A stretch of DNA of 26,322 nt from Euplotes aediculatus. Lineage: Eukaryota; Ciliophora; Spirotrichea; Euplotida; Euplotidae. Positions 1 to 9,800 of this stretch are shown here, piece after piece. The stretch's first letter is position 1, and each line of letters begins with the position of its first letter. A program made the translations under genes and the position numbers. The notes below the pieces were generated by a model. That model did no database searches and was not told where the DNA came from. It saw only the letters and a list, made by a program, of their open reading frames with translations. The stretch covers positions 1-26,322 of the forward strand of contig JAQGFW010033764.1 in NCBI GenBank assembly GCA_030463445.1, given 5' to 3'.

Positions 1-217
1 GGACCTGGAAGAATTAAAACAATACCTGGCATCCTTCGAACGCATTTGCATGGGTAGTAAGCAGGGGGGAGTCATCGCGCAACTGGATCAGCCCAGCAGG
101 TTTCGCTGGCTGACTGCCACCAGAAGCACCATACTGCAGGCCTCTAAAGTACATCCCGGCTTCTGCGAAGACCCGGAGAAAGCCTTAGATAAATTAGTAG
201 AAGAGCTGGTACGCTGA
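1..217 (+). CDS. DUF3037-like protein, C-terminal fragment
   Basis: This is the 3' end of a gene that enters from the left edge. It is open from base 2 in frame 2, gives 71 residues and stops with TGA at 215-217. The visible part contains the stretch RFRWLTATRSTILQASKVHP followed by a Cys/Glu/Asp/Pro turn and a leucine-rich helix. From memory this resembles the C-terminal signature of the DUF3037 family (RFRWLTAPRST...HTG...DP), a family of unknown biochemical function. No database search was possible, so the family call is from pattern recognition only. The gene converges on proA, with two bases between the stop codons, so there is no room for a separate terminator. The N-terminal part lies outside the window. 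Confidence 0.6.
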   Translation, partial: DLEELKQYLASFERICMGSKQGGVIAQLDQPSRFRWLTATRSTILQASKVHPGFCEDPEKALDKLVEELVR

Positions 218-219
218 GC

Positions 220-1464
220 TTAGTTGCGAATCTGTCCGTTTCCTTCCAAGATCCATTTTTCAGTGACCAGTTTTTCCAGCGCAAAGGGACCGCGCGCATG
301 CAGTTTCTGGGTGGAAATTCCGATTTCTGCACCCAGTCCAAATTCTTCCCCATCTGTAAAACGGGTGGAAGCATTGGTATATACCGCTGCTGCATCTACT
401 TCCCGGATGAAACGGGCACATTGTTTTTTATCCTCCGATACAATGGCTTCCGAATGTTTGGTAGAATAGGTATCAATATGCTCCAGTGCTTCATCCATTC
501 CTTCAACCAGTTTGATGGCACATTTCATGCTGAGAAATTCTCTGCCGAAATCCGCCTTGCTGGCTTTGCGCAAAAATGGATATCCCTTCAATAGTTTGTA
601 AGCATCGGTATCCGCAAAGATTTCCACTTCAAAAGCAGCCAATGGCGCCTGGAGGTCTTTTAATAATTCAGGTGCAATGGATTTGTCGATCAGGATAGCA
701 TCCGCTGCGTTGCATACAGAAGGTCTGGATGTTTTGGCATTTACAATAATATCTACCGCTTTTTTCAGATTGGCTTTTTTCTCGATATACACATGACAAA
801 CCCCGGCACCTGTTTCAATTACCGGAACCCGGCTGTGCTGACGGACATATTGAATCAACTGTTCTGATCCGCGGGGAATCAGTACATCAATATATTTGGT
901 GGCTTCGAATAATTGTTGCACCACCTCACGATCGGGTGGTAATAAATTCACCAGGGCCGTTGGTAAACCATGCGCTTTTAATACAGTATGGATTAGTTTC
1001 ACTGCCGCATTATTGGTATCCGCGGCTTCACTGCTTCCTTTCAATACTGCTGCATTCCGGCTTCGCAAACAAAGAGAAACTATGTCAAAAGTTACATTGG
1101 GCCTTGATTCATAAATGGCACCCACCACTCCTAAAGGGACAGCTATTTTTTTAAGATGAATACCGTTGTAGAGGGTTCGCTCTTCCAGTATTCGTCCCGT
1201 TGGATCCGGAAGTTTCGCCACTTTGCGCATACTCGCGGTAATATTGCGGATGCGTTGTTCTGTCAGCATGAGCCGATCGTTACGGGGATTGTCTTTGTCC
1301 TGGCGGGAGAGATCGCTGGCATTTGCTTTCAGCAAGGAAGCCTGTTTTTCTTCTACCAGTTTGGCGATATCCAGAATCAGTTTCTGTATAGCTGAATTGG
1401 AAAGAGACTGCAGTAATCTGGTGGCTTTATGGCTTTTTTGCAGCGAGTTGCTTATGTTGATCAT
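220..1464 (-). CDS. proA: Glutamate-5-semialdehyde dehydrogenase (gamma-glutamyl phosphate reductase)
   Basis: The product catalyses the second step of proline synthesis: NADPH-dependent reduction of gamma-glutamyl phosphate to glutamate-5-semialdehyde, which cyclises to pyrroline-5-carboxylate. It is a 414-residue cytoplasmic enzyme, about the usual family length. Visible ProA features are the nucleotide-binding segment GAIYESRPNVT (about 115-125), LKGSSEA (about 141-147), and the catalytic cysteine in RPSVCNAAD (Cys251). The C-terminal GLGAEIGISTQKLHARGP motif is also typical. The ATG lies two bases from the proB stop, so the pair is an operon with probable translational coupling. The gene ends two bases from the convergent DUF3037 stop. 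No missing residues or frame problems were seen. Confidence 0.97.
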   Translation of the reverse strand: MINISNSLQKSHKATRLLQSLSNSAIQKLILDIAKLVEEKQASLLKANASDLSRQDKDNPRNDRLMLTEQRIRNITASMRKVAKLPDPTGRILEERTLYNGIHLKKIAVPLGVVGAIYESRPNVTFDIVSLCLRSRNAAVLKGSSEAADTNNAAVKLIHTVLKAHGLPTALVNLLPPDREVVQQLFEATKYIDVLIPRGSEQLIQYVRQHSRVPVIETGAGVCHVYIEKKANLKKAVDIIVNAKTSRPSVCNAADAILIDKSIAPELLKDLQAPLAAFEVEIFADTDAYKLLKGYPFLRKASKADFGREFLSMKCAIKLVEGMDEALEHIDTYSTKHSEAIVSEDKKQCARFIREVDAAAVYTNASTRFTDGEEFGLGAEIGISTQKLHARGPFALEKLVTEKWILEGNGQIRN

Positions 1465-1466
1465 GA

Positions 1467-2507
1467 TTAGTCGTTGAATAAAACGATGTCATCGGCATGT
1501 GCGGCGATAACATTTTTACGGGTACGGTTTTCTTCCATGGCAGCAGCATCCAGCTTCGCTTTTGCTACCCCTAATATAGTTGTATCCTCTTCCATTAATT
1601 GAATCACTTCGCCTTCCAGAAATTTGCCTTCCACTCTGGAAATGCCAATGGTGAGTAAACTTTTCCGATTCAGTAATGCTCTGGCCGCTCCTTTGTCTAC
1701 TGTAATTTTTCCCAGCGTGATGGATCCGCTTGCCAGCCATTTCTGTCTTGCGCGTAAATTGGATGTGCGGGATTGAAAACTCGTTCCGTTTTTGCCGGCC
1801 AGTGCATCACGCAGTGGTTGTGTTCCTTTTAAACCGCCGATGGTTACAGCAATGCCAAGTGAAGTGGCAAGTCTTGTAAACGTAAGCTTGGATAACATGC
1901 CACCCAGTCCCGGCCCGCTTTTATCTTTGGTAATATATTTCATTAGTGATCCATCCACCTTCTCTACCCGGGGAATAATTTTTTGCTGATCATCCAGCAC
2001 GCCTCCGGTGGATGTACACAATATCAGGTTACTTGCATCAAAACCAATGGCGATCAGGGTTGCCAGTTCGTCGTTGTCGGAAAATTTGATTTCCACATTG
2101 CTCACCAGGTCATTTTCATTCACAATCGGAACGATGTTATTTTCCCAAAAAGTGGCAAATGTTTGTTTCAGTTGCAGGAATTGAACCCGGTTCGAAAAAT
2201 GCACCCGTTCACAGAGCGCCTGGGCAACATGGATGGAGTGTTGCAGGAAATATTTATGATAGAGCTGAATCAGGATCGGGTTGCCGACTGCCGCTGCTGC
2301 CTTTCTTTCGGGCAGGCTGCCTTTGTAGGCCTTCAGGTATTTTTTTCCACTGCCGACGGCACCGCTGGATACCAGTACGATATTATACCGTTTGCTGAGT
2401 GCGGCAATTTCACCAGCCACTTTTTTGATAATTGCGGTATCTATGGTTCCATCGGCCTTGCTGATAACGGCAGTTCCCAGTTTGATTACAATCACTTCCT
2501 TCGACAT
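1467..2507 (-). CDS. proB: Glutamate 5-kinase
   Basis: The product phosphorylates glutamate with ATP to gamma-glutamyl phosphate, the first and normally proline-inhibited step of proline synthesis. The 346-residue protein has an amino-acid-kinase domain with VIKLGTAVIS (7-16), VLVSSGAVGSGKK (44-56), NENDLVS (130-136), the acidic DNDELATLIA stretch (144-153) and a GPGLGGMLSKL substrate loop (198-208). A C-terminal PUA-like domain covers about 268-343. It is the first gene of a proBA pair. The upstream permease gene on the same strand ends 37 bases before its ATG, and I found no convincing promoter in that gap, so read-through from the ABC operon is plausible. No Shine-Dalgarno sequence is obvious, which is common in Bacteroidota. 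Confidence 0.96.
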   Translation of the reverse strand: MSKEVIVIKLGTAVISKADGTIDTAIIKKVAGEIAALSKRYNIVLVSSGAVGSGKKYLKAYKGSLPERKAAAAVGNPILIQLYHKYFLQHSIHVAQALCERVHFSNRVQFLQLKQTFATFWENNIVPIVNENDLVSNVEIKFSDNDELATLIAIGFDASNLILCTSTGGVLDDQQKIIPRVEKVDGSLMKYITKDKSGPGLGGMLSKLTFTRLATSLGIAVTIGGLKGTQPLRDALAGKNGTSFQSRTSNLRARQKWLASGSITLGKITVDKGAARALLNRKSLLTIGISRVEGKFLEGEVIQLMEEDTTILGVAKAKLDAAAMEENRTRKNVIAAHADDIVLFND

Positions 2508-2544
2508 TCCCGGTTTTTCTGCAAGATACTACAAAGCCGCCTGC

Positions 2545-5076
2545 TTAGCTTCCACTATTCAGAATGGAAAGTGGAGGCGCTTTGAGTACGCTTCTGCTGT
2601 TCAGTAATCCAATCAGTACGGTTAATCCGGTAATGGCCAAAAAGATCAGCAGGGTTGGCAGCAGGGGTGGTGTAAATCCGGTATCAAAGCTGAACCGCGC
2701 AAGCAGTGCTGCTCCTATCAAAGCGAGTACTATTCCCGTGAATGCGGCCAGTGCCCCCAGGAAAAAATATTCGAGTGCTGTGATCGCAAAGACCTGCCTG
2801 CTGGTTGCTCCCAATGTTCGCAATAAAACTGTTTCCTGCATCCGCTGGTATTTGCTGATAAGGATGGAAGCTATCAAAACAATAATACCGGTTACAATGC
2901 TAAAACCTCCGATGAATTGAATGACAAAACGGATTTTATCAAGGATATCATCCACCACCGTGAGGATCAGGTTAAGGTCAATTACCGATACCGTTGGGAA
3001 TTTTTCTACTAATGCGCGCTGGTATCTGGCTGAAAATTCTGCCGTTGGAATGCGGGTAACCAACACATGGAATTTAGGTGCCTGTTCCAGTACTCCTTTA
3101 GGAAAAATCACCCTGAAATTGGTTTGGACCCGGTTCCAGTCTACCTGTCGCAAACTGCCAACTTTCGCCCGAACCGGAGCTCCCTGTACATTGAATACCA
3201 GTTCATCTCCAAGTCCTACTTTCAATCTTTTCGCATAACCTTCTTCCATTGAAACCAGTACCTCTCCACCGGCCCGCACTGAGTCCTGCATTTTTCCATC
3301 CACAATGGTTTCTGCTTCGGTCAGGGTATCCCGATAGGTTGCACGGATCTCTCCGTCAAATGCTCTTCGGGGTAAATCGATGGTTGTATCCGCTTTCAGA
3401 TCAGCGGCGGTATAGCCTTTGATTTCCGAAAGCCGCATGGTAATAATAGGAACATCCTGGATAACCGGCAACTTAAATTCCCTTGTCAGTTGAAAGAGTG
3501 AATCTTTCTGTGCTGGCTGGATATCAAATACTACCAGGTTGGGCTGATTGTCGCTGCCAGCCATTTGCACTTTTCCGGTTAATACCTCCTGAATATAAAA
3601 GAGCAGGGCTATAAAACTGGAACCGAGTCCGATTGCCACCACAAGGATCACTGTCTGATTATTCGGACGGAACAGATTGGCAAATCCCTGTCGCCATACA
3701 TAAGCTAGTTGTGATGGAAAAAACCTTCGTATACAATAGATCAGCAGCCATGCGGCACCCGATAACAAAAGGAAGGAAAGAATCACGCCCAGGGTGAATC
3801 CCGCGGCAGCTCCGGGTGTGCCGATCTGCAGCCAGCTGAATCCAAAAATAAAAGCAAGAATTGCGAGTCCCACCAGCAGCCGCCAGGTATCCTTCCACCA
3901 GCGGTTATGCGTTGCCGTTACCCTGAGGGTATTCAGCGGAGAAACTTTACGGACACCCAGCAGGGGCCAGAGTGCAAAGAGCAGGGAAACCAGCACTCCA
4001 ACCAGTATACCCTGACCAATTGCTTTCCAGGATACCTGCATAGATATTTCTATAGGAAGGAAATCTTTGAAAATGGCTGGTAACAGAAACTGTATGGCAG
4101 TTCCCAGAATGGCGCCCAGCAGGCTGCCGATTAATCCGATAGCGAGCATCTGCACCAGGTAGATCTGAAATGCCTGGCGATTGGTTGCGCCCAGGCATTT
4201 CAGGATGGCAATAGAGCTGATCTTTTCCCGCACATAGATATGAACGGCGCTTGCTACACCTATACAGCCCAGCAATAAGGCAATAAAACTTACCAGTTGA
4301 AGAAATTCATTCAGATCCTGGAAAGCCCGGCCTGTAGAACGTTTTCTGCTTTCAATCGTTTCGATATCCCAGCCTGCATCTTCGAGGCGGGTTTCAATGC
4401 GAGGCAGCAATTGTTCAGCCAGTGTGGCAGATGGAAACTTGAAATAATAGAAGTAATTGATCCGGCTACCTTTCTGCAGGAGTCCGGTGGCTGATAGGTC
4501 TTCCTGTGGAATCCAGACTGCAGGAGCAACCGCTGCGGAAAAACCGGTTTTGCCCGGCGACTGAAGAATTTCTCCAAGGATAATAAACGTTTTTTCACCC
4601 ACCCGGATGGAATCGCCCGGTTGGGCATTGAATTGAAGCAAGAGCGTTTTTTCTACCAGGGCTCCTGTTCTTTTTTCAAATTCCCGGCTGGCTGCAGCAG
4701 GCCTTGTTTCAATGCGGCCATAAAAAGGAAATCCTCCACTTACCGCTCTGACCTGGGCTAAGCGCGTGCCTCCGGATTTTGTAAAATAAATCATGGAGGC
4801 AAAATTGTTCTCGGAGGCCTGTTGTCCGATCCTTCCAAGGGAATCGATCAGTTGCTTTATCACAGGGTCTGGTGGCTGGTTGGCATCCAGGGCCAGGTCG
4901 GCGCCGATCAGCGTTTTTGCCTGCCCGTCAATATCGCGTTCCAGTGTATATCCCAACCCGTAAATCGCTACCAGAGCAGCGATGCCCAGGATGATGGACG
5001 AGATGAAGAGAAGTAACCTCGACCGGTTGCGACGGCTATCCCGCCAGGCCATTTGTAAGATCCAGGAAGTTTTCAT
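2545..5076 (-). CDS. ABC transporter permease, FtsX/MacB type (YbbP-like)
   Basis: This is an 843-residue inner-membrane protein with the architecture of YbbP-type permeases. It has an N-terminal helix (about 18-44), a large periplasmic region, a first FtsX block of helices (about 255-385), a central pair of helices, a second periplasmic region (about 500-690), and a second FtsX block near 710-835. The sequences IAILKCLGATNRQAF and VLLRTLGATSRQVF are the paired cytoplasmic coupling motifs that contact the ATPase. Its ATG overlaps the stop of the upstream ATPase gene by four bases (ATGA), so the two form one transporter. A purine-rich GGGAGGTG lies upstream of the start. Such systems usually do not import substrates; they act on lipids or lipoproteins or extrude amphiphiles. 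The substrate here is unknown, but the divergent tesA gene hints at a lipid or ester compound. Confidence 0.92.
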   Translation of the reverse strand: MKTSWILQMAWRDSRRNRSRLLLFISSIILGIAALVAIYGLGYTLERDIDGQAKTLIGADLALDANQPPDPVIKQLIDSLGRIGQQASENNFASMIYFTKSGGTRLAQVRAVSGGFPFYGRIETRPAAASREFEKRTGALVEKTLLLQFNAQPGDSIRVGEKTFIILGEILQSPGKTGFSAAVAPAVWIPQEDLSATGLLQKGSRINYFYYFKFPSATLAEQLLPRIETRLEDAGWDIETIESRKRSTGRAFQDLNEFLQLVSFIALLLGCIGVASAVHIYVREKISSIAILKCLGATNRQAFQIYLVQMLAIGLIGSLLGAILGTAIQFLLPAIFKDFLPIEISMQVSWKAIGQGILVGVLVSLLFALWPLLGVRKVSPLNTLRVTATHNRWWKDTWRLLVGLAILAFIFGFSWLQIGTPGAAAGFTLGVILSFLLLSGAAWLLIYCIRRFFPSQLAYVWRQGFANLFRPNNQTVILVVAIGLGSSFIALLFYIQEVLTGKVQMAGSDNQPNLVVFDIQPAQKDSLFQLTREFKLPVIQDVPIITMRLSEIKGYTAADLKADTTIDLPRRAFDGEIRATYRDTLTEAETIVDGKMQDSVRAGGEVLVSMEEGYAKRLKVGLGDELVFNVQGAPVRAKVGSLRQVDWNRVQTNFRVIFPKGVLEQAPKFHVLVTRIPTAEFSARYQRALVEKFPTVSVIDLNLILTVVDDILDKIRFVIQFIGGFSIVTGIIVLIASILISKYQRMQETVLLRTLGATSRQVFAITALEYFFLGALAAFTGIVLALIGAALLARFSFDTGFTPPLLPTLLIFLAITGLTVLIGLLNSRSVLKAPPLSILNSGS

Positions 5077-5783
5077 GGTATGAGCACCTCCCTGTTGATT
5101 TCGTCTGCAACGAGTTTGCCGCCTTTAAGCCGGATAATCCGATTGGTTTTGCCGGCCAATTCAAGATCATGTGTAACCATAACCAGCGTGGTGGCTGCGG
5201 CTTTATTCAAATTGAATAGCAGGGCTTCCACTTTCTCTGATGTTTCTGCATCAAGATTGCCGGTAGGTTCATCTGCAAACAGAATTTTTGGCTGATTGGC
5301 AAAGGCGCGGGCGATGGAAACCCGCTGCTGTTCGCCGCCGGATAACTGGGAGGGGTAATGGTGCGAACGATTGGCGAGTCCGACCTGGTCCAATAATTCC
5401 AATGCGCGGGAACGGATATTTTTTTCTTTTTTCAATTCCATCGGCACCATTACATTTTCAACAGCGGTAAGTGTGGGAAGGAGTTGGAAATTTTGAAAAA
5501 CGAATCCGATATATTTATTCCGTATTCCGGCCAGTGCATCTTCCGACTGGTCCTGCAGGCGGATTCCATTGAGTGCCACATAACCGGAACTGGCCCGGTC
5601 GAGTCCGGCACAGAGTCCGAGCAGGGTGGTTTTACCAGAACCTGATGGTCCCACAATCGAAACCGTTTCACCGGGTTGTATGGAAAAACTAATATCTTGT
5701 AACACCTGGAGCTGCTGGTTGGCGGAGGGATAGGTTTTGGACAGGCCAACTGCTTCCAGAATGGGGGTAGTTGTCAAACTCAT
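5073..5783 (-). CDS. ABC transporter ATP-binding protein (YbbA/LolD type)
   Basis: This 236-residue cytoplasmic ATPase drives the FtsX-type permease encoded next. Visible motifs are Walker A GPSGSGKTT (45-53), Q-loop Q97, signature LSGGEQQR (147-154), Walker B ILFADEP (167-173) and H-loop H204. Spacing and length match the LolD/MacB-N/YbbA group. The gene is the first of the minus-strand run. Its ATG lies 21 bases from the first possible ATG of the divergent tesA-like gene, so the promoters must overlap or lie inside the opposing gene's 5' end. This divergent arrangement is known for tesA-ybbA-ybbP in enterobacteria, which supports the YbbA assignment over LolD. Confidence 0.93.
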   Translation of the reverse strand: MSLTTTPILEAVGLSKTYPSANQQLQVLQDISFSIQPGETVSIVGPSGSGKTTLLGLCAGLDRASSGYVALNGIRLQDQSEDALAGIRNKYIGFVFQNFQLLPTLTAVENVMVPMELKKEKNIRSRALELLDQVGLANRSHHYPSQLSGGEQQRVSIARAFANQPKILFADEPTGNLDAETSEKVEALLFNLNKAAATTLVMVTHDLELAGKTNRIIRLKGGKLVADEINREVLIP

Positions 5784-5804
5784 TTGGTAAAATAACTGTT
5801 TTCT

Positions 5805-6503
5805 ATGTCGAATAACAAGGTAAATATGTCAGGGTTTAAATTATTGGGATTAATAATGCTGGTTGCCGGATGGATGGCATGTGGCAGTGCGGAAGAAAAG
5901 AAACCGGCAGGGGAAGTTGAATCAGGGACCGAAAAAAAGGCACCGCAACAACTACTTATATTTTTTGGAAACAGCCTTACAGCAGGGTACGGACTGGATC
6001 CGGAGGAGGCATTTCCGGCCAGAACACAACAAAAAATCGATTCCCTTGGGCTTGGGTTTGAAGTGATCAATGCCGGACTCAGTGGGGAAACATCTGCCGG
6101 GGGCTTGACCCGGATCGACTGGATCCTGCAGCAAAAGCCCGATGTATTTGTGCTGGAACTGGGGGCGAATGACGGTTTGAGAGGCATCCCGGTAGCGGAA
6201 ACGCGGAAGAACCTGCAGGGCATACTCGATAAAGTGAAAGCTGCCAATCCGGAGGTAAAGCTGGTAGTGGCGGGGATGCAGGTGCCACCCAATATGGGCC
6301 CGGATTATGCAAAGGAGTTCCGCTCCATTTTCCCGGACCTTGCCCGTTCAAACGGAGCCGTGCTGATCCCCTTTTTACTGGAAGGGGTGGCCGGTGAACC
6401 TGCACTGAACTTGGGAGATGGGATACACCCAACAGCAGAAGGCCACCAATTGGTGGCCAACAGCATCTGGAAGTATTTACAGCCCTTGTTAGGAGGCCGC
6501 TAA
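5805..6503 (+). CDS. tesA: SGNH-hydrolase lipoprotein, TesA-like arylesterase/lysophospholipase
   Basis: The product is a predicted cell-envelope esterase or thioesterase of the SGNH family. It has 232 residues from the first ATG. An ATG at 5826 (225 residues) is equally credible, because it gives a more compact signal sequence and leaves more room for promoters. A hydrophobic stretch ends in GWMAC at Cys26, a plausible though non-canonical lipobox, and is followed by a charged linker. Block I reads GNSLTAGYG with the catalytic Ser57. The usual GDS aspartate is replaced by Asn, but that residue is not the catalytic acid. Block II is the glycine in NAGLSGET, block III is GANDG with Asn122, and block V is DGIHP with Asp205 and His208, so the triad is complete. 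It is divergent from the YbbA/YbbP-like genes. Confidence 0.9.
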   Translation: MSNNKVNMSGFKLLGLIMLVAGWMACGSAEEKKPAGEVESGTEKKAPQQLLIFFGNSLTAGYGLDPEEAFPARTQQKIDSLGLGFEVINAGLSGETSAGGLTRIDWILQQKPDVFVLELGANDGLRGIPVAETRKNLQGILDKVKAANPEVKLVVAGMQVPPNMGPDYAKEFRSIFPDLARSNGAVLIPFLLEGVAGEPALNLGDGIHPTAEGHQLVANSIWKYLQPLLGGR

Positions 6504-6695
6504 ACGAGCTTGTAATCGGGTTTGACGCATACGAACCACAGCGTGCAAAATAATCAGAGAGGCGGCAGCTATGTACCAGCCAATACGCAGATCTGATGGT
6601 TTGTTGGAAAAATAGGTGAGGCAGGCGAGGGCGACTCCCCAAACCAGCAGGACATGCCGGATCGCTGCCAGGAGCAGGGTACGGAAACTTTTCAT
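6489..6695 (-). CDS. Small two-helix membrane protein of unknown function
   Basis: This is a short frame of 68 residues with an ATG start. A basic N-terminus (MKSFRT) is followed by a hydrophobic helix at about 7-28, a short polar turn (SNKPSDLR), a second helix at about 38-53, and a basic tail (RMRQTRLQARLAAS). The positive-inside pattern places both ends in the cytoplasm. Its last 15 bases overlap the 3' end of the convergent tesA-like gene. I do not recognise a family. The membrane-protein pattern and the position filling an otherwise empty gap favour a real gene, but no ribosome-binding site or promoter was recognised, so it could be a chance frame. Confidence 0.5.
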   Translation of the reverse strand: MKSFRTLLLAAIRHVLLVWGVALACLTYFSNKPSDLRIGWYIAAASLIILHAVVRMRQTRLQARLAAS

Positions 6696-6825
6696 ATACG
6701 GATTTTTTGTAGTTACTATAACCCCGCAACCCGCCGTTTTATTGTGCGGCCGATAAATTAGAGAAATTTCTACAGATGAATCCGCTCATAATCACTAGTT
6801 TACCGCTGATTTTTAAGTAACCTCC

Positions 6826-9800
6826 TTGAACTCTCCGTCGTCTTTATTAGAAGTCCGGGCGCAGGCTGCCCTGTTGCAACACCTCAAAGCAACCTACCTG
6901 GTAGTTGATTATCATCTACTACTGGTAGAAACTGCCACTCCCGATACTGTATTTTATACCGGTACACTTCCGGAAGCGGGTATGCATATCCGTGAGTTTC
7001 TGCACCCCGACTGGGTAACCTGCCTGGAAACATTTCTGCCAATGCTCAGTGAGCAGCAACCGGTGGTAAAGTCTGGCCTAAAAAAATTTATCCGGCAGGG
7101 ACAGCAGTATGCAGGTGAACTGGATCTGATGCAGTTGGAGGGAACCTCCTTTTTGCTGGTTGTGTGCAAAGACAGGTCTGATGAAATACACACTGCGTCG
7201 CTTCGGGAACGAACCTTGCAAACGCTTCTAAAAACCGGCACAGATGCCGTAGTAGTGCTTTCGGGAACGGGTGCAGTCAGTTATATTAGTCCGAATATTA
7301 CCAACCTGCTTGGTTACACAATAGACGAATGTCGCTTGTTGAACCTATTTGAAGTCGTACATCCGGATGATCGGGATAAGTTAAAAGACCGGTGGATGGA
7401 AATGCTGAGTCGCCCAGGAGAATTAATACAGGGACAAGACTCCCGAATAAAACATAAAAACGGAGAATGGCGATGGATGGAAGGCTCTATGATCAACCTG
7501 CTGGAAGATCCGGAGGTTAATGGTGTAGTGGATGTATTCCGGGATATAACAGACCGCAGAAAGCAACAGGATGAGCTGCTGCGGATGAATGGGATCCTGG
7601 AGGAAGCACAGATGCAGGCGCATTTGGGATATTGGGAAGTTGATTTGGAATTGCAGCAATTGCACTGGTCAAAAGAAACCTTTGCCATATGGGGCCTGGA
7701 TCGCCATGAAAAGCCAACACTGGACTATTTCTATTCCAGCATACATCCGGAAGACAAAGATGCTGTTATTGCCATAAATGAACAATGTATCAAAGAAGGC
7801 GGAAAAATGGATGCTGTTCACCGGATTATATTGGCAGATGGTTCGGTTAAGCATATCCGTGAGCGGGGTACTGCTGAGAAAGATGAATCAGGGCTTGTTC
7901 GGAAATTCAGAGGCACAGCCCAGGATATTACCGCTGAGGTTATCAGAACAGAAAACGTGCGGGTTTCAAATGAGCGGCTGGAACTGGTGAATAAAGCTAC
8001 TTCGGATGCCATCTGGGATTGGGATATTTACAATAACAGCCTGTACTGGGGCGAAGGATTTACAAAGGTTTTTGGGTACGATCTGACGGACAATAATGTA
8101 GACCCCTCGTTATGGGAAGAATTAATTCATCCGGAAGACAAGCAAAAAGTAATGTCGTACCTGGAAACTGCCCTGGCGGATCCAGCTGTTTTTACCTGGG
8201 CCTGCGACTACCGGTTCAGGAAAGCAGATAACGGATATGCTTATGTGCAGGATAAAGGCTTTATGATTCGGGATGAATCCGGACAGACGATACGAATGAT
8301 AGGGGCGATGCAGGATATCAGTTCAGTAAAGGAAGCGGAAAACAAACTGGAAGAAGAAAGAAACAGGATGCGCGCCATTATTGATAATATTCCGGATTAC
8401 ATTTTTGTGAAAGACAGGGAAGGGAGGCATATTATCTGCAACAGGGCGCAGCTGGATTTAATGGGAGCGGATTCGGAAGAGTTGGTGAAGCAGAAAACTA
8501 TTGGTGAATTACTGAATCCTGAACAGTCAGCCTCTTTCAGGAAAGACGATCAGTATGTGCTTCAAGCTGGTCAACCCATCTTCAATAAAGAGGAACAATT
8601 GTATCCGCAGGATGGTGGACTGCGGTATGCACTAACTACCAAAGTGCCCCTAAAAAACGAACGGGGAGAGGTATATGGCCTGGTGGGTATATCCAGGGAT
8701 ATCACCAGTATCCGGAATCGACAGGAACAGGACCGGTTGCTGGCCAATCTTACGGAGGAAATTTTGATCAGTAAGGATATGGAAACTGCCTTGCAGCAGG
8801 TATTGGCGTTGATCGGAACTTATTTACAGGCATCCGGCGGCGATGCCTGGATTTTGAATGAAGGAAAGCTGAAGCTGATGCGATCTGCCAGCTGGGGGTT
8901 GCAACATGACCGGGCTAGGGAGTTGTACCTGGCAGATCATTACCTGGGTGAATGCTGGAAGCGTTGTGAACCTTGTTTTCGGGATATCGAAGTAGATACC
9001 ACCACCCAAACAACGCTCCTTATTCCGGTAGCTTATCAGAGTCAGTGCATTACCATGCTGCAATATTATTATCCGGAAAAACGGGTTCCGGAAGAAGAGT
9101 TACTTGAGTTCTGTGCGGAATTGGGTTCCAAGATGGGAATAGATATCAAGACTAAAAAAAGTGAACTGGAGCTGAGTATGTTTTTTACCCATTGCCCTGA
9201 TCCACTTTGTATGGCCAGTGCAAACGGATTTTTCAAAAAAGTAAATCCGGCCTTTTTACAGTTGCTGGGTTTCGATGAAGCCTATGTGTTGTCGAACCCG
9301 ATCCTTTCATTTGTTCATCCGGAAGACCTGGACGCCGCCTTAAATGCATTGGAACGGGCCTTTGATGGTTTCCGGATGGAAGGCTTTGAGTGCAGGTTCA
9401 GAACCATTTCGAATAACTGGAAATGGCTGACCTGGAGCAGTTCCGAACTATTCTATGAGGAAGGAGTGGTATTTGCCTACGGAAAAGATATTTCGGAGTT
9501 GAAAGAAACATCGCGCAATCTTGAACAGTTTAAAAAAGTGCTGGATAATTCCCGTGAAGGGGTAGCCATTTATAATCCGGTGACCGGGCAGAGTTATCTT
9601 AACCAGGCACTTCAGGAAATGATGGGTTATAGTCCTCAGGAAATGGATGCACTTTCTTCACCTGCCCTTACTTATGCCAATCAACAGCAGGGGGTGGACA
9701 TGTTTAATACCATTTTGGCTGGAGGGTATTTTACGGGTGAGGTACAATTGGTAACAAGGGATGGGAAAATCCTGGACCTTTACCTTAGTGCAGGTCCAAT

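Noticed and set aside
211-232. AGCT-containing inverted repeat between the DUF3037-like gene and proA as a bidirectional terminator
   Set aside because: Only four or five pairs form, with a wobble and no T-tract.
1983-2585. 200-residue plus-strand open frame over proB
   Set aside because: It is antisense to an intact glutamate 5-kinase, has no family resemblance, and runs into the permease gene.
5787-5818. Possible minus-strand promoter for the YbbA-like gene (TTG, 21 bases, TATTTTAC)
   Set aside because: The -7 box has two mismatches and the predicted start would fall on the ATG itself, so it is not convincing.
6079-6729. 216-residue minus-strand open frame across tesA
   Set aside because: It is antisense to a well-supported SGNH gene. 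Its composition is rich in Pro, Ser and Arg with no recognisable domain, and it conflicts with the better 68-residue membrane frame.
6733-6750. GCCG/CGGC hairpin upstream of the kinase gene
   Set aside because: It has only four base pairs with a ten-base loop and no T-run. It is too weak to call a terminator or riboswitch.
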